From Sarcomyxa edulis (Eukaryota > Basidiomycota > Agaricomycetes > Agaricales > Mycenaceae), in contig QUOL01000002.1 of assembly GCA_009761415.1 (NCBI GenBank), positions 1,736,001-1,800,000 of the forward strand: 64,000 nucleotides of DNA, given 5' to 3'. Below are positions 55,594 through 64,000 of this stretch, one piece after another; the first letter of the stretch is position 1, and every line of letters starts with the position of its first letter. The position numbers and the translations under genes were made by a program. The notes beneath the pieces are model-generated. The model saw only the letters and a program-made list of their open reading frames with translations. It was not told the origin of the DNA and did not search any database.

Positions 55594-56137
55594 ATGAGCC
55601 TCTCACCGATGAGCTACAACTTGTCGAATGCTGATCATGTTAACGCACCTGATGATTTGCAAGGCAAGTAATGTCTCTTTAGTATAATAATGGCTCAGAA
55701 AGATGAGAGGTTACATTCACTCCATCTCAGACAGTGAGGACGACACTTTGAAGAGACTTTCCGGTGAGCAACAAGTTGAAACAAAACAAGAGGACGCGGC
55801 GGGACGCGTCTGCACGTGGCGCATTTCGGACGATATCTCCGAGGATCATCCGATCGATCACATTTTTTATCTGGCAGAACATACAGCTTTCGGCCACAGC
55901 AGTCTTGCAGCAGTCCCGAGTCTCCCCAGGTCTGTCCATCGTACGATCCTTGCGCGTCTTTTGCTACTGCTTCATCTTGGCTTCATCTATTCGGAATATA
56001 TACAGCCCTTCATCGTCGCTGTCTAGACACAAAGCTTGCTACTTTTATATTTCCGGGTGACTCGACAAATTATAACTCTGACTCGACCCTCATACCAAAA
56101 GACAACGGACGGACACACTTGGCACTAGTACTACGAC
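55594..56137. other. Gap between retrotransposon and ARG8
   Basis: Starts with the ATGAG target duplication. The rest is presumed ARG8 promoter. Two 98-119 codon plus-strand frames overlap here without features, and neither joins ARG8 in frame. Confidence 0.4.
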
Positions 56138-57883
56138 ATGAAGAACATCCAGCACATCTCTCGAGGCGTAACTAGGTCTCTCAAAGCCACCCAAACCCGA
56201 CTAGCCTCCACATCAACCCTCCCAACCTCCCCCTCCACAGCCTACAAAACCCCAACGCACCTCCCACCTCCCACACCCTCCCCCGAGACCTCGAAACTCC
56301 TATCCAAAGGATCGAAATACCTGTTACCGGTGTACGATCGACCACCCTTCGTGTTGTCGCATGGGAAGGGCTCGTACGTGTGGGATACGGAGGGGAAGAA
56401 GTATCTGGATTTCAGTGCGGGTATTGCGGTGAATGCGTTGGGGCATGCGGATGAGGGTGTTGTTGAGGTGTGTTTTCTTCTTGCGAACGTGCTTTTCGGT
56501 TTGGATAGTTTATTTTGAGAGGGATATCATTGCAAAGGGCCTGCATGACTCGCTTCATACGACGAGGCTCCTATTGGATGCATAAACCTGTTCTCTCTAT
56601 CCCTCATGCTCACTCTATATTTACGAGAAAGGATTCCACGCTGACGCTTATTTCATTGTATCCGCTTACAGGCACTGACCCAACAAGCCGGAAAGATCGT
56701 CCACACAAGTAACGTATACCACAACGAATGGGCAGGCCCTCTCGCAGAGCTATTGGTCACCACGACCCAGCGAGACGGTGGACTAGGCTACGCTCCTGGA
56801 GCAACCACTGAAACAGGCGCAAAAGTATTCTTCGCAAATTCAGGAACAGAAGCAAACGAAGGCGCCCTCAAAATAGCTCGTAAAGTGGGTAAAGACCGTT
56901 GGGCAGCGATCGATCCCTCTACGCGTTCGTGGGATTCAGAGGCGTGTACGAAGACGCGAATCGTGTGTTTTGAAAATTCGTTCCATGGGAGAAGCATGGG
57001 TGCGTTGAGTGTGACGAGTAATCCGAAATATCAAAAACCGTTCGCGCCGTTGATCCCCGGGGTAGACGTGGGGAAGTTGAATGTGTATGAGGGGTTGGAG
57101 AGCCTTGTGGGTGAAGATACGTGTGCGGTTATTTTGGAACCTATACAGGGTGAAGGAGGTATTCATATCGCGGAGACGGAATGGTTGGCTGCGTTGAGGA
57201 AGCGGTGTGATGAGGTAGGAGCGGTTTTGATATTTGATGAAATTCAGGTGAGGCGCCTGTTGGTTCTCTTCACTGGAGTATAATCTAAAGATGGATATAG
57301 TGCGGGTTGTATAGATCTGGGGCACTTTGGGCGCACTCTGAGCTTCCGGTGGAGTGTCATCCTGACATAGTGACGATGGCCAAACCACTCGCGAATGGAT
57401 ATCCCATCGGGGCGGTCTTACTCAGAGACAACATCTCAGCTACAATGACGGCAGGCAAGTCAGCCCATCTGATTCACTGAGATTCCTATACTTATCATTC
57501 CTGCAGGTACCCATGGAACGACATTCGGAGGGTCACCTCTAGCATGCGCCGTAGGACACCACGTCCTAACCCGCCTATCAGCACCAGACACCGTAGCACA
57601 AGTCAAAGCCACAAGCGCCTACCTAAAGAGCCGATTAGAGCTCCTACCAGGCTGGTTCCCGAAGACACTTCAATCGCGTATCCGGGGCCGGGGAATGATC
57701 CTTGGGCTCGGGTTCAATGATGTGAAAGACCCGGGGCGGGTAGTGAGTATGGCGAGAGAACGAGGGGTGTTTGTGTTGACCGCGGGAAAAGACGCTGTGA
57801 GAATTGTTCCGAGTCTGAATGTGGGTAAGGAGGAGGTTGATTTGGCTGTTGATGTGTTGGAGAGTTGTCTAGGAGGGCTGTAG
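56138..57883 (+). CDS. ARG8: Acetylornithine aminotransferase, mitochondrial
   Basis: Exons 56138-56467, 56672-57247, 57301-57454 and 57507-57883 total 1,437 bases (478 residues). The N-terminus MKNIQHISRGVTRSLKATQT is a mitochondrial presequence. Class III aminotransferase landmarks follow: YLDFSAGIAVNALGH, VFFANSGTEANEGALKIAR, CFENSFHGRSMGALS, EPIQGEGGI, LIFDEIQCGLYRSG, TMAKPLANGYPIGAV (PLP lysine) and GTHGTTFGGSPLACAVG. It makes N-acetylornithine from N-acetylglutamate semialdehyde in arginine synthesis. The third intron begins GCAAGT, a GC-AG intron, because only that site keeps TAGTHGTTFGG in frame. The first intron is about 200 bases, unusually long here. Confidence 0.92.
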
Positions 57884-58165
57884 ACGGTGGTAGGCTATGT
57901 GTCTAGGGGCGCAAGGGATACAATGGATATATACGATGTGTATACGATGTATGTATACTTGATGTACTGCATGCTGCACACGATAGATGGACAGGCACCG
58001 AGTAGAGATCTATGGATGGAATCTGCGAGTGGCACAAGATTGATGCGGTGTCGGGCATTTACGCCAGCCAATGATAAATGGCGCATTACATAACACGCTA
58101 ATTCCTCTTAAATATTCCATCTGCCATCGAATTTCACTCATCTCTCTTTCCCCTCCGACTCGAGA

Positions 58166-60539
58166 ATGGACAAACTCTCCTCCTTGACTCGCTTCAAAGC
58201 ATCTTGCCCTTTCCTCGGAAGGACAAAGACCTCAACTCTTCGTACTCTATGCACATCTGCATCTCCTCGCTTCCCTTCTCTCTCAGTACTCACCGAACGC
58301 GCTACTAAATGTCCCGTCATGGGTCCTGCTCTCGCAGTTCGCTCCAGTCAGATTGCGGCTGGTTATGCTAGCGTCGCTGGTAGCTCGGACTATCACAAAA
58401 TCCATCAAGAGAAGGGGATCTTCCCCACAGACGGTGCTGGCGTCGAGATGTGTCCCCATGCTTCGGCTGCTCGTAATGCTGCTCGTGTCGCAGAGGACGT
58501 TGCAACAGCCGCAACCGCAACTGCAAAGGAGGCTCCCGTCGCATCCACGTCAAAGGCCCCTGCAGCCGGTTGTCCTTACCACCAGGCTGCCGCTGCCGAG
58601 TCGTCCACCACCACCAAAGCGACTACCTCTACCTCGTCCAGCTCCACCTCCACCTCCACTGGGGGCTTCGCCTACGAACAATTTTACATCGACCAGCTCG
58701 AGAAGAAGCACCAGGACAACTCCTACCGCTACTTCAACAACATCAATCGTCTAGCGAAAAAGTTCCCTATCGCTCACACCGCAGACGTACGAGACGAAGT
58801 CCAAGTATGGTGTGCCAACGATTACCTGGGGATGGGAAACAATCCTGTAGTCCTCGAAACTATGCAGTACGTAGCAACGGAATTTTTTTCTGCTTATTTG
58901 AAATCCGTATCCGTATTCGTATTCTGATGCCTGGAATTTTCTCAGTCGAACTCTCGATAAATACGGCCACGGTGCCGGCGGTACCCGCAATATCGCAGGT
59001 AACGGTGCCATGCATCTAGGTCTCGAACGCGAGCTTGCAGCGTTACATCGCAAACCAGCCGCTCTCGTCTTCTCATCATGCTACGTAGCGAACGACGCCA
59101 CCCTATCCACTCTAGGGTCCAAACTCCCCGGATGCGTCTTTTTCTCAGACACGATGAATCATGCATCCATGATTCAAGGCATGCGCCATTCCGGTGCGAA
59201 GAGGGTTTTATTCAAACATAATGATTTGGAGGATTTGGAGACAAAGTTGAAGATGTACCCGAAGGAGACGCCAAAGATTATTGCTTTTGAGAGCGTTTAT
59301 TCCATGTGCGGGAGTATCGGGCCTATCAAGGAAATTTGTGATTTGGCCGAGCAATACGGAGCTTTGACTTTCTTGGACGAGGTGCGTTCAATTGAACTGC
59401 TTGTAGAATTGAATTGACGTTGACATTGACGTGGGTAGGTACATGCTGTGGGTCTGTACGGACCTCGGGGTGCTGGTGTCGCCGAACATTTGGATTACGA
59501 TGTACACAAGGCTGCCGGTCAAAGTCCTGAACCGATCAAGGGGACGGTCATGGACCGTGTCGATATTATTACTGGTGGGACTCCATCATTCTTTTACCTG
59601 TCAATTTTCCCTAACATATCATATCCAGGTACTCTCGCAAAGGCTTACGGCGCTGTCGGTGGTTACATCGCTGGTTCCGACGATTTTGTCGACATGGTCA
59701 GGTCTTACGCTCCCGGTTTCATCTTCACGACTTCTCTACCCCCCGCAACGGTCGCTGGCGCTCATGCTAGCGTGGTATACCAGGAAGAATACGTCGGTGA
59801 TCGTCAGCTCAAACAGGTCAATGTTCGTGAGGTCAAGAGACGATTCGCCGAGATCGATATTCCCGTTGTGTACGTTGGTCTGCGTCTTTTCCTAGCTTAA
59901 CATCCACTAATCAATATTTTCTTCTTCAAAAGTCCCGGACCCTCTCACATCATCCCAGTCCTCGTCGGTGACGCCGCTCTCGCCAAAGCCGCCTCAGACA
60001 AACTCCTCTCAGAACACAACATCTACGTCCAATCCATCAACTACCCCACGGTCGCCGTCGGCGAAGAACGTCTCAGGATAACAGTCACCCCCCGCCACAC
60101 CGTCGAACAAATGAACAAACTCATCTCCGCCGTCGATCAGATCTTCACCGAGCTTAACATCAACCGTCTACGGGACTGGAAAGAACTCGGTGGTCGTGCC
60201 GGTGTTGGCCTCTCCAAGGATTCTGACCCTGTCGTTGAACATATCTGGAACGACGAACAGGTTGGGTTACTCGATGGGACGACGCCGAAGACGCTTAGGG
60301 ATGGTGAGCAGCCTGTTGTGGATGCGAAGGCTGTGAAGAGTGCGAGGGAGAGGTTCAGTTATCTTTTGGGTCCGATGGTTGGGAAGCTTCAGCCTACGCG
60401 TATCGTCGTTTCCGAAACCACCACCACTACCAACGCGGTCAAGGCATTACCTATGCTGAAGACGGGTGGTCGTACGACGACCATTGGTACTGAACAGGTC
60501 CATATCCCTGTGCCTGTGGCCGTTTCTGCTTCTGCTTGA
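58166..60539 (+). CDS. HEM1: 5-aminolevulinate synthase, mitochondrial
   Basis: The first step of haem synthesis: glycine plus succinyl-CoA to ALA in the mitochondrial matrix. The ~175-residue N-terminal extension carries four Cys-Pro motifs (Cys14, 49, 96, 136), the form of haem regulatory motifs, plus Ala/Thr/Ser-rich spacers. The catalytic core reads [105 protein letters not shown] (PLP lysine in AKAYG) and [15 protein letters not shown]. Four introns lie near 58869-58945, 59380-59437, 59570-59629 and 59873-59932. The C-terminal extension (about 110 residues) after [12 protein letters not shown] is Thr-rich. Start at the ATG at 58166. Confidence 0.94.
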
Positions 60540-61367
60540 TCAATCGCGTCTTTTTCGATTTCTGTACCACCCCACTTGCTTTATACGCTCTTTTTTTCTC
60601 TGACGTCCATCGGAGTGCTTTTGTTTATTCGTTATTACTGGTTCTGCTGAGGTGACTTATGTAGGTAGAACTTGTTCATTGGTCAATTGTATTTCGTGGG
60701 TGGAGATGGAGATGAATGTCTTCAAAATCATCGGTGTGAAATGCTGAACTCAAGAGACACGGTCTGCTAACATTGGATTGATGACATGAATGAGCTCAAG
60801 TATACGCGCAATTCAAGAGACAAAAAGAACATCCAGAATGTGTCGGTACTAGCGAAACGACTATGGTACAAAAAGGTAATCCCAGAGCATTGAAAGGTAT
60901 ACAAGTCGAAAACAGCCTTGCACAGTCACAAGATGTCCAAAAAGAAAAAGCAATTATAAACTCAGGACAAGCCGAGTGCTGAAAAATTGGTAACAGAGCA
61001 TTGTATTGAGAAACTCCCACGGTATCCCCTAGTAAAAGGCGAGGGGATAGTCTGCTTGAGAGTTTCCCTGCTCCTGAAAGGATGTAAGGAAATTCAGACG
61101 GCATCACAGCAGTTTTGCATTTTGTTCGAGCCACGGGGCAACGTTGCTTGGCTCCATCAGTTTGGCCACGCTTCCGGGTCTCGGCTATACACGGCTGCCG
61201 TCCGATATCTGATCATGATCGGCATCTGATCGGCATCTCTGATCTGTACGTCCAGCTGACGGACTGACGGACATCCACCATCGATATCATGATGTCTCAA
61301 CACTACAAATATCCCACCTGCACCGTGAGTACTGGACACGCATCCACCTCTCTTCAGTCTCACCACC
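60540..61367. other. Gap between HEM1 and the F-box gene
   Basis: An 828-base stretch. The left part is HEM1 3' UTR, the right part the F-box promoter. A 112-codon minus-strand frame at 60796-61134 is Cys/Leu/Phe-rich with no recognisable motif. I do not call it. Confidence 0.4.
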
Positions 61368-62901
61368 ATGCATAAAGTTGTTGCCACTCCCCCAGTCCTC
61401 CGGGGACGACAGGGCTCAGGACCTCAGGCTGTGCCACTCCCTGGGAGCAGAACATTTGTGTACAAGCTCCCAGTCGAGCTTCTTTCCGAGATATTTCTAT
61501 TGTCTTCCACAACGCTCGAGCTTCCCTGCTCTGCAGGTAAGACTTGGATGATACCTCAGGTCGCGTCTAGCCAAGTCTGTTCGCATTGGCGACACGTAGC
61601 TTTGGGAACGGCAAAACTATGGGCAGATGTGTCTTTCGATTTTTCTGAGACACGAAACCATCTTCGTATGCTGGAACTAGCCAGTGCAATCCTCCGACGT
61701 AGTGGGCTCGCACCGCTTTCTCTCGTCATCGTCACCGATCGTACTCGCCCAAACCCTGTCCCGATTCTAGTCCTCCCCCACCTCCCCCACACTCGGAATC
61801 TCGAGTTAAAGATTCCAGCACCGTATTTTGGACCCTTCTATGCCCTGCCTCCGGGCTTGACGGATGTACTAGAATCCATAGAGTTCCAGTTTATCGAGTT
61901 TGTCCTCAATGAAGGCCCGTATCCGTCTATGCCTCCCACCGTATTGAGCATCGCTCCCCGTCTCGAGACAGTCTCTTTGCAGGCTCTCTATGATCTTTAC
62001 AATGAAGACAAACCAGAAAGTCCGCTGGCGTACCGCGCGTCGGACGGACTCGCTTTCACTGAAAACGTATTTTACATTATGACTGCCGGCCTCAACTTTG
62101 CTCAATTAACCACTCTCCTTCTTTCCACCACATGCCTGTCCGCCGCCTCTTGTCACACCCTCCTGAAGCGATGCCCGAACCTCGTGGGATGCGAATTCGA
62201 CATCACAGAGGCAGAGGATCCGATCGACGAGACGCCGTTCGTGATGCCTATGTTGCGATTCTTAAAAATAGAGAAGTACATGGAACGAGTAGGAATGTTG
62301 GAAGCATTCTTCACCCCATTGGTTCTACCTTCTCTCGAGGATTTTATATGCCATACCTACGGCCCCGACGACGATGACTTCCCTGGCGAGGCTTTCGTAT
62401 ATCTCCTGGAGCGCTCCCAATGCCAGTTGAAAGTGTTCGATGTCTCCTGGCAGAACATATACGAAGATCATATCCTCCCAATACTTCGCTTGATGCCCTC
62501 TCTAACAAAGCTTGGTATCGCCCAATCAGAGTCTGTATTCGAGCTATTCTTCGATACCCTTGCTACTGAGGGGGACCATTTGATTCCGAACTTGGAATCT
62601 ATCGAGTTGAGGGTGGATGGAGAATGGCCTGCCGCGGATGAATTGGGCGATTTATACGCGCGCTGCCCTGCAGCTATTGTTCGTATGTTGCAAGCGCGGT
62701 GGGCATCCCCGTTATCCAAATTGAAGACTGTGGATTTATGCTTCTGGGAATTTTATCCCGACTTGATACTGACTCTGGAAGATCTCATAAGCCAAGGCTT
62801 TGATATTAGGATGTTGTAAGCGATACTTTTCATGCTTTAGTCTTGTATTGGAACGTCTACTGACTTCTGTTCTTTCGCATAGACATTTATGGGCACTCTA
62901 G
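61368..62901 (+). CDS. F-box protein with leucine-rich C-terminal region
   Basis: After a short N-terminus, residues ~30-85 form an F-box: VYKLPVELLSEIFLLSS then SQVCSHWRHVALGTAKLW. The remainder has irregular leucine-rich repeats (LPHLPHTRNLELKIPAP, LETVSLQALYDLYN, LSKLKTVDLCFWEFYPDL). This fits the large, fast-evolving basidiomycete F-box families that act as SCF substrate receptors through Skp1. A single long exon runs to 62815. Either it reads on to TAA at 62819, or it splices (GTAAGC to CGCATAG) to a six-codon exon ending at 62901; both are in frame. The substrate is unknown. Confidence 0.82.
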
Positions 62902-62946
62902 TCTCGCTAAACTGTACTCATATACAAGGTATCGAGGATCTTCCAA

Positions 62947-63720
62947 TTACCAAGGCACTCTCTTACCTGCCCAATCCCACACTTGCCCTCTTTGCTTCAC
63001 ATCGAGGCCTCCCACCACCCCAGCCAATTTCTCAGCAGCTTCCTCTGGTTCTAATACATTCTTCGTGCTCTCCCAAAACCCCTTGCTCAAGTCAGTCTTC
63101 ATAGTCCCAGGATGAACGGCGACGCAGATAGCGGGGCTCTTCTTCATCTGCAGGTGCAAGTCGAACGTCTTGACAGCCTGGTTCAGAGCCGCTTTGGAAG
63201 CGCGGTAGGAGTACCATCCACCGCGCTTGTTATCTTCGATGGAACCGACTCGCGCTGAAACGTGCACCCATTTGGCTGGGGTAGTCAAGTCATGGTCGGA
63301 GGGGGATAGAGGGAGGAATTGGGAGAAGTGTTTGATGAGAAGGAGATGCGATATGACGTTGATTTGGAAGGTGGCATCGATGTCGTCGAGGTTAAGGTCG
63401 GCGGGTTGTTTCTCGGGGTGGAGGACACCGCCAGTAAGAAATGCAGTGTGAATGTACGATCCTTCTGGTAGGATTTTAGAAAGTGTATTGGCGGCTTCGG
63501 AAATGCTCTTCTCTGAAGTCAAATCGAGCGACAGAAGTCTGAGCCTGCTTTCGTCGATATCTTTGAGAGGGGAAAGGATGTGTTCTTTGACTTCTTTCTC
63601 CGAGTTTGAACGGTGGGTTGCGAATACGGGCAAGTCTGTGGTGCGAAGATAATGGCGGGTAAGAGCTAGAGATAAACCTCTAGTGGCGGGAGTCACCAGG
63701 ATGAAAGGATTGGGAGGCAT
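62947..63720 (-). CDS. Short-chain dehydrogenase/reductase
   Basis: One exon of 257 residues, ATG at 63720. A classical SDR would start with TGxxxGIG; here the loop is LVTPATRGLSLALTRHYLR, a looser form seen in some fungal SDRs. The rest is typical: LLSLDLTSEKSISEA, TFQINVISHLLLIKHF, KWVHVSARVGSIEDN (catalytic Ser), GWYSYRASKAALNQAVKTFD (YxxxK) and CVAVHPGTMKTDLSKGF. Catalytic Ser, Tyr and Lys are present, so it is probably active with NAD(P)H; the substrate is unknown. Its C-terminus (WDWAGKRVPW) matches C-factor-like SDRs. It converges on the F-box gene. Confidence 0.88.
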   Translation of the reverse strand: MPPNPFILVTPATRGLSLALTRHYLRTTDLPVFATHRSNSEKEVKEHILSPLKDIDESRLRLLSLDLTSEKSISEAANTLSKILPEGSYIHTAFLTGGVLHPEKQPADLNLDDIDATFQINVISHLLLIKHFSQFLPLSPSDHDLTTPAKWVHVSARVGSIEDNKRGGWYSYRASKAALNQAVKTFDLHLQMKKSPAICVAVHPGTMKTDLSKGFWESTKNVLEPEEAAEKLAGVVGGLDVKQRGQVWDWAGKRVPW

Positions 63721-64000
63721 GATGGTGGTTCAAGTCTAGGTGATCAAAATCGGGACTGGATCGACTTCTACTGTTCATGCTTTCTAGCCTAAGTCACTCA
63801 GAGTACTCACCTGCTAGTATGCTGTCTATTTATTATCTGCCATTCAAAACTCTCAAAGTTCGAATGTCTTGCTGGTCCTAGTACGACGCGACGCACTATA
63901 CTTGGTAGACGCGTATGTACACGTGCTGTGATTTTCTGATTTTCAAATTTCAGCACGAGGTTCACCACTTTCCATCCTTCTCATAATTGCCCAGTACTAT
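63721..64000. other. SDR promoter at the window edge
   Basis: About 280 bases without a gene. It includes GACGCGACGCAC and ACGCGT (63909-63914) motifs. Confidence 0.4.

Noticed and set aside
60796..61134. 112-codon Cys/Leu-rich minus-strand frame
   Set aside because: No motif, biased composition, and position within the HEM1/F-box spacer.

Overview
The window is nuclear DNA of a filamentous basidiomycete, most likely an Agaricomycete. Nearly every gene is broken by several 45-70 base GT-AG introns. The gene set is fungal (homoisocitrate dehydrogenase, Arg8-type acetylornithine aminotransferase, fungal ALA synthase). There is also a short CaaX-terminated mating pheromone precursor, and a chromodomain Ty3/Gypsy retroelement plus a Tnp2-type transposon of the kind common in mushrooms. 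I saw no prokaryotic operon, CRISPR array, rRNA or convincing tRNA. Exon joins were worked out by eye from frame and splice consensus.

Layout. 1-4465: 5' end of a CLASP microtubule-binding gene, an Rdx/SelW-like gene, and a decayed mitochondrial EF-Tu. 4466-16403: a Ser/Pro-rich protein with a CUE-like tail, the meiotic RING protein HEI10, and a ~1,950-residue coiled-coil protein ending in a GAS2-related (GAR) domain. 16876-23604: a tandem pair of small membrane coiled-coil proteins, a polyQ protein, and a type I membrane protein. 24001-34226: LYS12, CDT2, ARL1, a WKF-domain protein, the METTL3-type m6A methyltransferase, and an ABHD4/5-like hydrolase. 34623-43242: COA8, an unrecognised four-exon 132-residue gene, two secreted proteins, the splicing factor CWC21, a 61-residue membrane protein, a broken or mis-spliced unknown gene, and the pheromone precursor. 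43513-55593: a mobile island. 56138-63720: ARG8, HEM1 (ALA synthase), an F-box gene and a short-chain dehydrogenase.

The most distinctive part is 42.5-55.6 kb. A pheromone precursor with ACAAAG-type motifs and a TATA box upstream lies 271 bases from a complete CACTA/EnSpm-like transposon (matching 42-base terminal inverted repeats, a transposase and a second intact gene). Two bases beyond the transposon's right end sits a 6,139-base chromovirus with 426-base LTRs that look identical, a perfect ATGAG target duplication, a candidate -1 frameshift heptamer, and one in-frame stop inside pol.

Functionally the genes are mostly housekeeping. Microtubule and cell-cycle control: CLASP, GAR protein, CDT2. 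Meiosis and mating: HEI10, pheromone, and METTL3 by analogy with yeast Ime4. Mitochondrial metabolism: LYS12, ARG8, HEM1, COA8. Perfect ACGCGT boxes lie upstream of HEI10, CDT2 and the unknown gene at 41506, suggesting G1/S- or meiosis-linked expression. No STE3-type receptor or homeodomain gene is in the window, so it cannot be shown to be a mating-type locus.
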